Below, piece by piece: positions 22,463 to 36,200 of a stretch of 64,000 nt of DNA (the first letter of the stretch is position 1; each line of letters opens with the position of its first letter). Under the pieces are notes generated by a model. It was not told the origin of the DNA. It worked only from the letters and a program-made list of their open reading frames with translations, and searched no databases. The position numbers and the translations under genes were made by a program. Where the stretch lies: the NCBI GenBank assembly GCA_016801885.1, contig CM028901.1, forward strand, positions 15,139,095 to 15,203,094. Direction: 5' to 3'. The stretch comes from Toxotes chatareus (Eukaryota; Chordata; Actinopteri; Toxotidae).

Positions 22463-22811
22463 GACATCACAGCTCACTGACACATTCCAGATCTCATCCT
22501 CTCGTGACGAAGTTAAAGGGCCTCTCAGAAGTCGGATCGTGGAGATCTTTGGGAATTCTCAGATGACCCCATATGAACCACGGATCTAAGAGACACAAAG
22601 GAAAACAGGGACAAGACACAACTGTAGAATACTGTATAGATGTTTTAACTTGTTGATTTTAGTGAAAGCTTATCTGAGGGTGCATATTCAAAGATAGCTG
22701 CTACTGATGCCAAAGCAACGTCCTCCACCTGACGACGGGCCCGCAGGCCCATGAAATGTCCGATTACAGCTGCTGACCCCTGACCTTCCTTAAGTACCTT
22801 CATCAAAGCAT

Positions 22812-22817
22812 AATAAA
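22812..22817 (+). terminator. Candidate poly(A) signal AATAAA for the col9a1-type gene
   Basis: AATAAA about 350 bp past the stop codon, the first such hexamer downstream. A second AATAAA at 23113-23118 would give a UTR about 300 bp longer. Confidence 0.5.
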
Positions 22818-23112
22818 CCCTCATCAAAGCAAATACAAAAAAAAGAAAGGTACATCTCTCTGATTTCCACTTATGCATGTACTTTTTAATTTCTTGAATA
22901 AGCTCGCAGAAGACATTTTCTCTAGTTCAATGTAACAGCAAATCAGGTGCCATTTTGACCCACTAATTCTCATTGCAGTCATGAGCCAATTAGAACACAA
23001 TTTGGTAGTGGAAGAGGTCTGCAGACCTGCAACAATGTGCCTTTTAATTTAGGATCCTAAATTTGTTTCACCTGATTTTGTCATATTAATGTTTTTTTTT
23101 TTCAAACATTGT

Positions 23113-23118
23113 AATAAA
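23113..23118 (+). terminator. Second candidate poly(A) signal AATAAA
   Basis: TTGTAATAAAGTGACATG, followed at about 10 bp by TTTTGG. It has a typical poly(A) context and may be the distal site of the plus-strand gene. Confidence 0.4.
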
Positions 23119-24197
23119 GTGACATGTTTTGGATAGTACTGAATTAAAACTGCCATTTACTCACAACACACAATCTCTCTTAAAGCGGCTGCAGCTATTG
23201 TGTGATATTTTAGGGAGTACTGAAGTTCAAAGTCACATTATTACACAGCATGATGAAGAGAATTAAGCAGATTGGTACTCACACAGCAAGGTGGTCAATC
23301 AGTGAAATTCCACAGCCGCTCTACGGTAAAATGGTTTTGTATTGAAAACAAGGTCCCTGGGTTGTTATGGATATAATGTGGATTCAGGAGGGCATTTCAC
23401 TGTTGCTTGGTTACAAAAGAAAGTCAACATCATCTCCACAGCTGTCTGCACAAAACAAATACATCCACAGATCAAATATGACCTTTACCAAGCTGCAGAA
23501 AAGAGTTAGCATAGCAGCCATCCCAAGGACATCCCTTTGATTTAATAGATCGTATCATGGCTTACAGCCAGTGAATTTTAAGCTGTGTGCATAAATGGAA
23601 AGATGCACAAGGTTCATAAAATTTGATTCAGCAAAAGATTAGGGATTAATTTACATATTCAGCTTACAGATATTAAACATGATGGATGGCAGAAGAACAG
23701 CGTATACTTAAAAGGAACATCTATAAGTGACAGAACTCAGCCGAATCCTGCAAATAGTCTGAATAAATGTTGTCACAAAATCCATTTGTGATGTATATAT
23801 TTAACATTCCTTTTTATGATAAATAATGGTTAAAGTCTATTTTTATTGAGCACTTTGCACACCGTTGCCAGGACTACAACGATCTGTAAAGTCACAACAG
23901 GACTAGAGGGGCTGCATATAGTTTTAGCACCATGTTAAAAGAGAAGCCGGCACTAATTCAAAAAACATAGCAAAGCCTGTATTACAAAATGAATCTGTTC
24001 CATTCTTTATTATACAGTACAGTACATGTGTCTTTCCAATACTTACAATATGCTACTTATTTAAAATATTTTAGCACCAATTTATCAGGAAAAAACTGGG
24101 GAAACCCAGTTAATAAAATTTAGTTAATGCTTTAAAACACATTCGTATTGGTTCAAATTGTGAATAATTTATCAATATAACTTAAAAAAAAAAAAAA

Positions 24198-24281
24198 CTC
24201 AATCAGAAAAAAAAAAATAATAATTTGAATAATGAAAGATACATTTTTCATTATTCAAATAAGCTATTTTTTCTGATTGAA
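24198..24281. repeat. Imperfect inverted repeat (hairpin of about 35-bp arms)
   Basis: The left arm TCAATCAGAAAAAA...TTTGAATAATGAAAGAT and the right arm ATTTTTCATTATTCAAATAA...TTTTTTCTGATTGA are complementary with small gaps around a very short loop. It could be a decayed foldback element or a structured 3' end. Nothing shows which. Confidence 0.75.
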
Positions 24282-24625
24282 TTGGCCTATATGCATTACA
24301 AAATACTAAGCTTTGTGTAGCAACTTACTATCCCACTCTGTAACACATAGACTATTGGCTGTAACAAGCATTTACAAATCTAAGAAATACCAAATACAAA
24401 TACCGTTTATGACCAAATTTGATACTGAACTAACTGTACATTTGAACTTCACTGCATTTAAAGCTGCTCTCTACCACTTACAATGAAAACATGTAGCTGT
24501 GTGCCATAGCTGCAAACATTTGCAACTGTAGTTTTAGTGATGAATGAACATTTCTCAGGCACAAACAGACAGGTGACAAACTAAAGGAAAATCATGTGAA
24601 TCATATGCTAAAGCCTTCGCAGTCA

Positions 24626-24844
24626 CAAGATATCAATCCAGTTGAACACCAGTGAGAGATTTTGGATGAATGTGTCAGACAGAAGTCTCCACCACCAACA
24701 TCAAAACGACAAATGAAGGGATACCTTTATATTTGGAAGAAGGGTGTTCGTCATCCCTCCAGTAGAGTCCATGGACTTACAGAATCTATGCCAAGAAACA
24801 GTGAAGCTGTTCTGGTGAGACATAATGACCCAACACTTTACTAA
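24626..24844 (+). pseudogene. Tc1/mariner-like transposase C-terminal fragment, broken
   Basis: The plus frame reads QDINPVEHQ, a stop (TGA where Trp is expected), then EILDECVRQKSPPPTSKRQ, IWKKGVRHPSS, LTESMPRNSEAVL, and ends TLY before TAA. This is the C-terminal pattern of Tc1-like transposases: a NPIEHLWD-type motif with the last catalytic acid region, then the SMPRRCQAV-type motif near the end. Only about 70 residues remain and no terminal inverted repeats were found. Confidence 0.75.
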
Positions 24845-26859
24845 GACACTTTATGTTGATTAAATGTATATGTACTGGTAAATGTTAAATTCAACCTTTT
24901 ACTAACATAAGCAAATACTAGCCACCAAAACTAAAAATCAGTCATACAAGACTGTATGACTGGTAGGTCATACAGCCTTAGGACTGTGTTGGCAGATTTT
25001 AGGAATAAAATCTGGCCCTCCATAAGGCAACCTGAGCAAGAGGTGATAAAAGTATGACTGGCCCATTTAGCAATAACCTTTGACCTGTCGTTGCATTGAA
25101 TGTCTTGACAAGCTCATAAGCTCGCATGCATCCTTCTTCAAAATTAAACCCCCCCACATTTCCCTGTGCTTTTGGAAGACAAATGTGATTTGACTTTCGT
25201 GGAGGCTATTTACTAGGTTCTAGATGGCCAGTATGTCTGAGGTTGGGGAGAAGTGTAATTGGTCCATGAGGGACGTGAGGCAAAACATCTTTCAAATGGT
25301 TACCACAATGCTCTGGTCATCAGGATGCAGGGAAGCAGCTCTCCAATTTTAGGTTCCAGGGGACGAATAAGAAGCAATGTCTTTTCAGAGCAGGGCTGAG
25401 TAGCCCGGGCCCTGCCACTGCATACGCACTTAATAAACCTCACTGAAGAGAAAGGAAGTGACACGTTTAGAGGAAGCAGTGTGAAACAAGCAGCTTTTCA
25501 AGAAAGGTGAACAAAAGGCAGCAATTATACCACCTCCTCAAAGCTGTTCACTGTTCAAGTCCATGCACACCTCAGAGAGAGAGAAAGGCCGAAGCCACTT
25601 CATTAAACATAAAAGTACAAATCTAACTGTGACACCTCTTCCTGTCTCGACTTCTGTCTTTTAGACTCAGGTTTAATAAGAATCCTGTGGGTGAACAAAC
25701 AATTACACGGCATCTATAACTTATTCATACACTCCCTGTCGTTCATATTTTGGAAATGAATTTGAATGACTTTCATTTCAAAATTAGATAAGATACAAAT
25801 TCATACAAAATTGATAGTGCGGATACTGTGTTGTATTTTTTAGGCAAATAACCAGAATTCAAATCTCTACCAAGGCTTGAAAGAACATTGCCAAGACTCC
25901 AATTTATGGATTGTGACAGATGTAATTTTCACTGCCTCCAGTTTATTCCCAGAATAAAATCTTTCATTTCTAATAAATCCGACGTGTTTACTTTTAACAA
26001 ATTGAGCAAATTTCCGATTTATTTAAAGGTGGATTTTCTCTGAAACTGATTCTGTTTTTCTGCCTGTCCTGGGCTGCTAATAGGATCCAAAAACAGGGCT
26101 ACATAAGAACACCGCTAACAGCTTGGAGGCAAGAAGTGCACAAATGTGGTCATTCATCACTCTCCACACTAACTCATTAACACTCCACCTACACAAAATC
26201 ACTATTGGTATTTGAGATTGTGCCTCACCCTGTCTGCCCCCCCCCCCCCCTTCCAATCAGTGACAACAAAACAGATAATTCCCTTGATTGAGTAATTACC
26301 AGCTGAGTGGCAGAAGATCCCTAGCGAGAGATCAATTTAGTGAGCAGTAACTGACAGCGATGGCTTGACATAGTACAGTGTGGGCTTCGAGGGGTAATTG
26401 ATGCAAAATGGTGTGAGGGAGGAAAAAAAAAAGGCTGTGATGCTGACATATTCCTGCAAAAAAAAATTCCTGGCTGTACGTTTGAGATAATTATTGATGA
26501 AACGATACAATATCAGAATCCCAAATCTTCACTGCCGATGGGGGTTTTAAGAGGAGGGAGCCGCATCATCCTTGTTATCTCCCTATATATTTTACAGGAA
26601 GCATGCAAATGAGGGGGAAAAAAAACACTTAGCTGCCCTCTTTACCCCATATTAAATCTTAAAAGTCCCCGATGCTCAATCCCAATCCATCCCAAACTTC
26701 ATACCAAAAACAAACAAAACAAAGAATCTGACCGGCAGCACATATTGCTTCAGCCCTCCGTACTGAGGTTATCTTCAAAAGGAAAAGTTCTTGATTCAGA
26801 CTGACACAACCAAGTTCATAAATACAGCTAGACGTCAAGCTCTTTGTGTCTCCTCTTTC

Positions 26860-27215
26860 TTAAGTCCCCTTGACGTTTTTGGTGTGGGGTCTTTGTGCCA
26901 GGCTGGCATAATAGGCACACTGGGTGGGGTCACATTGGCCAGGTGGACCCGGAGGTCCAGGCTGACCGTGGGGGCCGGGGTTTCCTGGCTCTCCCTGGGC
27001 TCCGGCTTGTCCTGGACTTCCATCCTTGCCATAACCAGGCAGACCGGCTGGACCTAGAACAGAAAGAAGAGCAATCAGGGACTAGGTGGAACCAACCTGA
27101 TAATAATGAACACGGTGTGTAAGAGACTGGTTCCTACCTATCGGGCCAGGAGGGCCTTGCTCTCCTCGTTCACCAATACCAGGTTCTCCCTTCTCTCCTC
27201 TTGTTCCTTTCTCAC
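26860..27215 (-). CDS. col22a1: col22a1 terminal exons: last helix segment and C-terminus
   Basis: Exon 27138-27215 (78 bp) encodes EKGTRGEKGEPGIGERGEQG, with a GIGE imperfection. The final exon, 26860-27053, encodes PAGLPGYGKDGSPGQAG through GPPGPPGQCDPTQCAYY, then ASLAQRPHTKNVKGT and stop. Both exons start in phase 1 with a split Gly. The C-terminal CDPTQC pair is the short NC1 tail typical of FACITs, and the last residues match the COL22A1 family. Confidence 0.93.
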
Positions 27216-30200
27216 CTGAAAAGGAACAGGAAAACAAAAACAGTCGGTATGATTTCTGCACGTTATTAGCCCTTTTATTTATTAATGAACAATTCTGTAC
27301 CACTGTGTGTTGAAATTGGTTTATGACATATAACATTTTAGGGAATTATACAACACACTGGGCCGTGGACAAAGTGAGTGAGAGTGAGAGACAGAGTGAG
27401 AGCTTAGTCAGCAGATACACACAGCAGCTCTCTTTACTTCTCCAGTCTTTTAGTGTATGTGATTAAATGTGCAGTGTATGTGTCTTTAACTGTGGACAGC
27501 TAGTGAGCAAGTATTGTCCAAAAAGTTTGGACAGTGGAAAACCTTCGTTGATAGAGCTACAATGATTTGTCAGTTTTCAGGAAAACTGTCATTTTTTAAA
27601 ATACCAAGTCTTCTCTGGTATTAGTTTCTTCAATGTAATGATTTTATGTTTGATATCATTGGAAGCTGAATATCTTTGGGTTTTTCACCGTTGGACAGAC
27701 AAAGCATTTGAAGACATAAGCTTGGACGTTAGTTGCAGCCTTAGTTTTGAAATAAATGGGAGGACTGTTAGGAACATCAGGAATATCCCTGTGTCTATGT
27801 GCCAAGCCTCTGTAGAACAGTCGTACTTTAGTCGTAGTTTTTTTTTCCTGTTGGCTTTACCTCATAGAGACATTTACCATACAAATATGTGAGAGGTATC
27901 AATCTTTTCATCTAACATTTGAAAAGAAAGAGAATAAACATGTTTCACAAAATGTCAAAGTCTTCCTCTAAGTATATCTCAAACATCCCTCTGACTTAAT
28001 TATTCAACTGTGGCACAAATGTTCTTTCTTTTCTCTACTGTTTGATAAAGATCATTCCAAGTCAGCCTTTTTTATGGTACTACATGATATTGTTTGCTGA
28101 TAATACAGAAAGTGATTTCAATGACAAAATTCTCCTGGAGACACAAAGTTGCACCAATGATTGTATACACTGACATTTGAAACGGTTCTGACTCAGCGAG
28201 AGCTGTGGCTCCATGAAGGAACAAACATCTTAAACACTTCCCACACACAAGCAAAAACACTGATTCAGTACAAGTCTTTGTCCTACCTTTAGGGCCCATG
28301 GGTCCTCTAGGTCCTTCTCCTCCATTCTGCCCAGGCATGCCAGGCTCTCCAGGGGGGCCAGGTCGTCCAGGACCGCCGTCCTTACCTGGAGGGCCTGGAG
28401 GTCCTGGACGGCCGACTGTGCTCTTCACGTGGGCTGGCTGGATCTGAGCCATGAGGTAAGCCAATTTGGCTTTGACACAAAGGAAAAGGGACTTAAATCT
28501 CATATAACTCTGTTAAGGTTATCCTAAATTAGCCCAAACAGACCAGATAGCTCACTGAGATCTAGAGGCCGGATGAGACCCAAAAAGAAATCATCTCCTC
28601 ACCATCTAATTGTTTTGCCAGCTCCTCCTGGATGAGCCGTCTCATCTGCTCCAGTGATACTGACTCTCCCTGAGACAACAAAGATGTTAATGATTAACTC
28701 AGTTATTAATACCTAAACCTCAATCATCTGTGCATATTGCCGTGGCATCAACATTGTTTCATATTCTAATTATTTTTTTCATGGTTTTGACTCACCCTTG
28801 GGCCTGGGAGACCAGGGTTTCCTGAAGGTCCCTGTGGCCCAGGAGGTCCTATTTCTCCTGGTGGTCCTGACATGCCCATCATTCCTGTGTGGCCCTTTCT
28901 ACCTGGGGGTCCAGGGTTTCCAGGCATACCTGGTTCTCCTGAATGTCCTTTGTCTCCCTTTGTACCTGGGTCACCCTGGATTAGATAACAGTAAATGTAC
29001 ATTTTTAGGCTAGAAGTCCTTCAAAACAACTGATGAATAACTTAGAGTGAGGAAAACCATAAGAGACAAGTAGACTATGTTCCTTATGTACTCCCTACAG
29101 CTGTAAAGCTGCACAAAAACATCTGTATTTACTTCTGTATTTGAATTTATACCAAAAACTGCTTCATTTTCTGAATTAAATTGTTATCTACTGCTATTTA
29201 CTCCTACACTGTACTACTATGAAGTCCATAAAATATACAACATATAAACCTATGCTGAACCATATCAACCTATGTTGAAACTGAGGCTGTGTTAATGATC
29301 CAGATGAAAATGAATAGTCAAGATAGAACAGGAGGATTTAACACTGGGAAAATATCAGTCAGAAGTGTGTTACCATTATGTTATGGTGTTATGGTGCATA
29401 TTTTTCTATTTAAAAAATGGTGGCTGTGTATTTACAACAGATAAATGTTGACAAAGTTGGTCTGAAGTGCTAATGGTTCAAAGCTATTAATAAGTCCTCT
29501 TGACTTCCTGACATGCACTTTTGAGATGGTCCCTAACTTCAGGATGTTTTAACACTGACTGTTAAAAAAATAAATATTGAATAAGGAGGTATTCCTTGTA
29601 TCTGCAAACTTGGACAATAAAGCTGATTCTGGTTCAGATCATATATTTGTTTCCATCTCTAGAACTCACCCTATCTCCTTTGAGGCCACGATCACCAGCT
29701 CTGCCTGGCATCCCCTACAGAGCAAAAACAGAAGATGTGAGCAAGAAAAAGAACAGTGAACAGTAAATCATATGGGATTACATTATGATAAGACACGATA
29801 CGATTCATCAGTGGTCTTAGGAGGTGCTCACCTGCTTCCCCTCTGGGCCAGCTGGACCAGATGGACCCTGGAGATAAAGACAACATCATTACCAACAGCT
29901 GCTCAAAATTTTGAAGCTGAAATTAATCTTTTAATCAAAACAGCAAAAAAAAACCAAAAAACAAACAAAACAAAACTCACCGCAGGGCCTTTAGGCCCAC
30001 TAAATCCTGGTAATCCTGGATTGCCAGCCTCTCCCTTGTCTCCCCTCAGACCCTGTGTGACAGCAGAGACATGGCTGTCCATCACATGGCACACACATGG
30101 CATACTGTACTTGTATTCTAAAAGCCTTGCTCATTACTGAGGATTCAGCAAGATTAACATTTAGCTGCAGTTCTTATCAGCATGCAGCAGTGCCCTGGAT

Positions 30201-33200
30201 AAAAATCTCATAAACCAATCTTGTGGTGGGACATGCCAGCTTGAAGAGATTAAAATTCATATTTACGAGGGACATGTGGGCCTGAAGACAAGCTGGTTAT
30301 GGCAGCCTCAGGGTGCAGGAATTTTCTAATGTTTTCAGAAATCAAAGCATGTCTATGCACTCACTACATCGTTCTTTCTTTGCATGGCAGATTTGGCCAT
30401 CTGAAAACATTTCTGGCAATATCTGATCCTGCCTCTAAATATCTACACCCTCCCGTGAAATCACTCTCTATCTCTGCTTCTAACCTTTCTGCATCTGGTT
30501 CCCGCCCTCCCCCCTCCTCCAGGCTATTTCTGATCATCTGCTCCCTCTGCTGACTGATATCATAGACTCCTCTCTGATATCTGGCTGCATATCGTCTGCC
30601 CTCCAGTTAACAGCAGTAACTCCTCTTCCCAATAAACCATCCTTCAGCCCTTGGATCAGTGTGCAGCTCCTTTCTCTCCAAAACATTCTGTTGCGGATAA
30701 TACCAAAAAAAAAAACAAAAAAAAAAAACCTTCTATCTTACAAGATCTCCATCTTTATTTGCTGCATTTTATTTCCCTAACAAATGATGTCTGTTATGAT
30801 GACCTCTGCATTGTGCCCCCTCCCTCTTCTTCATCTACAGCCCCAGCATCCCTCTACAAACTCCCTGATCACTGAACCTTCACACACTTTAATTAACCTC
30901 ATCAGTGTGCTCAGAGAAATTGAGAGAGTCCATAGAGTACAAGGGCTCCAATTTCTTTATGAGGACTGGGACAGCACTTTGAAATGACATGTTACCAGAG
31001 CAGAGTCCTTCCTGTGGCCAGTAAAGTTTGCCCTGGATTGAAATGTGCAAATCTCATTTATAAAAAGCTGATGTCGTGTTGCTGTGCATGTAACAACTGA
31101 CATCACAGGCCTGACATCACACTGCAAAATATAAATCCAAGTGCTGAATCAACAGCTGCCAGTTTCTTGTTTTTTGGATAGACACATTACTAGTGAGCAA
31201 AACAGAGGAAATATTGGACATGGACAAGTCAAAATTTCACTCTTAGGTTTGATGTGATCTATTTAATTAAAATTAAGAGTGTATGTTAATGCCATTTGTA
31301 AAGATGATAATGTTTATAGCTTTCCTCTTGATCCTCACACGCTCAGCGTCATCCTGGCATGAAGGCCGACGCCTCGGAAATCTACCAACAAGGCTGTGGA
31401 TCTACAATCCACAACCTTGACAAAACTGAGCTTTTTTCCCCTGATAGATGCTGCCCTCCCTGTCCACCGACATGACTTTGTTTGCATTCTGCATCATCAG
31501 ATGATTTGGACCTGTTGTCACCAGGGACTCTGCGTAGCTATTTGTCTAAGGATGTGCTTTTAAAACCTCTACAAGACACACAAACCTACCTACAAACCTA
31601 CAAACCTAGGGAATTATAGGCCTTGTGCCTCTTGGAGACAGTCCACCACAACCTGATCCCTGTGCTCTGATATTACTTGGCAATCAGTCTTCTCCTACTG
31701 GCAGCAACCTGGTCAACTCCTTTCAATCCAACCTCTCCCGGGGGGAAAGTGATGTTCCCACTCCAGTCAGGGCAACATTTACTCCAATCTTCCATCATAA
31801 CCTGACAGCTCATCTGTTCAAGAAATACTTCACATCCTCCTCTCGCCTTCAGTTACATCCCACATACAGTAACTGTTTGCTCTACTAGCTCTGACAATGC
31901 TACTTTTTTCCTATTATCCTTCTTCTCACTTCTTAATCTGTGCTCTGTGGCCCTTTTCGTGTGTTTCTATGGTTTGTTTGTCTTGATATTCCTCTGGGTG
32001 TTTGTTATGCTGATGCAAAAATCTGGACAGAGAGAAAAACTGAATTTCTAACATTATGCACTGAGGGAACAGATCACTCACTGGAGTTCCAGGGAGACCT
32101 GATTTTCCTGATGGTCCTGGTTCACCTGGCTTGCCCTGGAATGGAAAAGAGAAAAAAAAAGACAGAATGAGAAAACTGAAGGGGAAGGTGAGCAAGAGAA
32201 ATTACTTGAGTGCCACTTTACATCCATATCCATTTGTCTGCTTGACACCGTGCTGCATCTGTCTTGTGTTTGCGTCAGAAAGCCCAGCCAGTGATTGAAA
32301 ATGACTCACCGGCTCCCCTCTCGGTCCAAGAAGTCCTTCTGGACCTGGAGGTCCTTTAGACCCCTACCAAAACAAAAAAAAAAAACCCCAGACTGTTTTA
32401 TCACATCTTCTCCATGTTGAAAACACTGTGACTTATTCATACCTCATCTTCAGGGCATGCTTCAGGGCAGACATGACCATTTTAATCCTTATTGAAATAC
32501 AGCCTCCGCTGTAGAAGTGAGTTAAATTTGAACTCCCATTTCTTTGTGAAGGGAGTAGGTGGAAAACATTCTCATTTTAGGTGACTTGTGCTGTGAGAAC
32601 AGTCTGTCTCCAAGCCCCACAGTCAGAGTATGTCTTAGGTAAAAAGGTTCTTTGGTGAAGTGTTACATCCTGCTACTAAACAAATGGGGGAATAAAAGGG
32701 CTGTGGCCTTTAAATGTGTACACAAGAGGGATTTCAGTTCGTCATTTGATGAAGATAAATGGGATGAAACACATACAATGTCAAAAGATATAAAACTCCA
32801 ATGGTTTAAAATTTCCATTACTACCACTGGACCTTTAGTATAATCAGAATCAGAATCAGAAAAACTTTATTAATCCCCGTAGGGAAATTCTTTTGTTACG
32901 TACAAACTCCCAAATGAAAATGAAGATAATTGCACAGAGAATGTGTACACCAAGTGAGGTATGTGGTCTAACTGTTTAAAAATGATGTATACACAGTATA
33001 CATGAGGCTTTTTTTTTTTTTAGTGTTCTGAAATATATATCTTGATTGCAACAGGCAGGAATTATTTCCTGTGTCGCTCTGTTGTCTTTGTATCTCTGTT
33101 GAGTCTGTTGCTGAACGAGCTTCTGTGACTAATCAGTACATGGTGGAGAGGGTGTGAAGGAGAGTCCAATATTGTCTTAACTATTGACAACATTCTTTCT

Positions 33201-36200
33201 TCTCTCCAACACTGTACTCATACAGTGTGATTAAAGATTCTGTGGTTTGCAGGAAATGTTCTTTTTCTGTTCAAATTTTTTTTCTTTTTTTAGGAAGTTT
33301 TATCAATCAATGGAGGACTGGTTCCAGACAGACAGAATAATGATTATTCTGAGTAACTGAGCCTGGGATGCTACATTTGAAAGGATTTCAAACATGATTT
33401 TAATAGGGACAAATATTTGCTGTGGTGGGACATATATTACTTTCAGACAGAAAATGCATAAAGGAAAGCTACAACAGAGACAAGTTGCTTTGTTTCTCTC
33501 TCTTGTGGATTTCATGCTTTTAAACTCGTTCCTCTGTATTGTATACTTTGTTTTATTTAATGAATGAGGCCACTTTATTGCAGCCTTGTTTTCTCTGTGT
33601 GTGTGAGATGGACTGAAAGAACTGCAGAGACTTAAAATACCAAGCTGGTTTGGGGGGGGGGGTTTGATGTGCATGCATATCAGAAAATGCAACTGCAAGG
33701 CATGAAAAAACCAAGGGCAGAAATCCCACCGGGGAAAACCTGAATCTTTTACTGTTCCAGGTTGATTTTCTTATTAAAGTCTCTCTGGTCTCTTATTGTC
33801 CTACCACCATAGTCCAGAGGAGAGGAGATCTGAGTGGACAGAAAATGCTGAATACACTCTTCTGAGTCACCTCCAGCTATGACTGTGCACTTAAAGTAAT
33901 GAGCTTAAGTAGCAAGTGCCTTGCAAAGTCCTGTGTCTTGGCCCTGGGTTTTGCCTCTCAGGTTACATACAGGCTTACAGGTATAAGTTGTTGGTATGTA
34001 TGCATCATGAAAGGAATACCTCCAAACACTACTCAGGGGTTAAAAAAAAATCCAACTCAAGATGTTTTAATGGCCAAAAATGATTCAAAAACACAACAAT
34101 GTCAAATGTACAAGGCTGAACATACCTCCTTTCCAGGTTTGCCGTCACGCCCAGGTGATCCAGACTTTCCATCTTCTCCCTGTTTGACACATAAGAAAAA
34201 ATATCGAGAAACTCCAAGAATTAACTTAAGGTAAGATTTACTTGATTTATCAGGCAAAATGGTCTTGGATCAGAGAAACCAAAACATTTCAATAAAGTCT
34301 GGCTCTTTTAAATTTTTTATTTTTTTATATCATTCTGTGTTTTACAGTAATGTCATGTTGTTCAAAAGCTTCATTCAGCCAAGAAGTGAAAGACGTCTCT
34401 GATCGGTGAAAGACTATGAAAAGTAATCACTCTGTGATGTAGGATTAGCGTGCCAGTCTCAATGACAATTCATGTAGCATGCATTTTATACATTTTTTCA
34501 CTTTAAATATACTACTATTACAACTATCACTAAAGCTAAAGGAAGCATGAAAAATCATAAAAGCCTTAAAAACATAAAGCTTACATTTCTTTTTAAGCTC
34601 AATTTGAATTATTCAACTAAGTGTTTCATATGTTTTCTTATAGGTTTGATCTCATCTGACCTCTTACTGCCTGTTGTCAGTTTTGTGGTATAGTATGGGT
34701 TTGTTTTGTCCACAGAACAGAGGAAGGCAGATAACAGAGTTGCTCAAAAGGATCTATATGGCCTTCCACACAGTACTGAGACACTGTGCTAAATCTGTAT
34801 TTCTTAATGTATACATCAACTGTCAGTTTCCTGAATAACAGAGAAAATAATTTCTGTATGACTGACATTTGGTGACAGTAATTATAAGTAGTGGTGGGTA
34901 ATTCTCAGTGTGTGTCTCTGGAAAACTCTTCACAGCTCCTCTAATAAGTTGTCTGCTGTCGGTGTGGCAGAGCAGGCTCCAGGGCTGAGAGGCCGCCTGC
35001 CTGGCTGTGGCTCCGTCAGAGCAGTAATGAGCCATGCTATTGGTCACGGTGCTGTGGCACCAACCTTTCCAGCGGGTGTGTGTTGCGCAAGAGACAAAGC
35101 AGCAGTTGCAAGCGATTCTCTCGGAGAAGGTGTGTGTGAAAAGTGCAAGTGTCAGACAAAAGCTTGACATCGCAGTGCGGCATGCCAAACACTGACTGTG
35201 GCTGTGTGCTGTTCCCTGAACTCCTGCAGTAAATGGTTGCAGTTATAGCTGTTGAGCAGAGGGAGATAGACATAATCTAATGTCCTTCACCCGTTTTGTC
35301 CTTTTGCAGCTGTAAAAGTGAAGATGCTACAGTTTTCAAATCCAGCAGGGATGATACTTACAACAAATGTTCCTCCAAATGTGCTATTTTTACAGTCTGA
35401 GATGGGCTGTCTGCTTATCACATGATCAGTCAGCACTTAGAGGAGCACACTCTGGCTGATATATTCTATATTATACTTGCAAAAGTGCTGCAGCTCTTAA
35501 AGACTGTACTAGATGCAACCAAAAGAGATCTGAGATTATCACTTGATAAGGATGAATGGGATAATTACACTTGTGGGATCCTAAATTACATTACATTTCC
35601 AATTACTACATTTGCATGTTATATCACACTTTCATGGAGGAAAGTTAAGAGCACTGGGCACACGGCTGTCAGAAAAGGTGGAAGCTTTCACTGCATGGCC
35701 CATGTAAGAGTAAGAGGAGATATGTTGTTTCGTGTCCTTCATAATCTTTATTTGTATGTTCTTTTTTAAATTTATGACATGGCAAAAATTGGTCAAATTC
35801 TTCTGCAATTGCAACTGACCTGTTCAAATACATGAAAAATAATAAGTAGCACACTGACCTTAGGTCCTGGAGCTCCAGGTTCTCCTCTGTGGCCTTTAAA
35901 GCCCTGTACAGGAAGAAAAAACAATGAATCAGCCACAACAGTTCGCACTGCCAGCTTCTCCCATCAGATCTGTTTACTGGTGGTTACTCACTGGGAGCCC
36001 CCTGAGCCCAGGGTTTCCTGGTGGCCCAGGTTCACCTTGTTTGCCCTGGAAAGAAAGCATAAATAGTTACAGCATCACATCTTGGCATATTACACTGTCA
36101 AATTTACCCGAATACAGACAATGTTTTGTAGTTGGTTTTTCAAAATTTATATGCACTTTGGATAATTTCCATCTACTTACAGGTTCTCCTGTTTCACCTG

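Larger units (their letters stand above)
22463..26859. other. Convergent intergenic region between the two collagen genes
   Basis: Holds both 3' UTRs. Possible poly(A) signals for the plus-strand gene are listed separately. For the minus-strand gene several TTTATT words (AATAAA on its strand) occur, for example 25942-25947 and 26018-26023, and none stands out. The region also contains an inverted repeat at 24198-24281, a Tc1-like transposase relic at 24626-24844, and a C-run near 26237-26250. No further gene was found. Confidence 0.7.

Noticed and set aside
34823..35188. 121-codon minus-strand frame and overlapping plus frames
   Set aside because: Both strands are open by chance in a GC-richer intron patch; no family resemblance.
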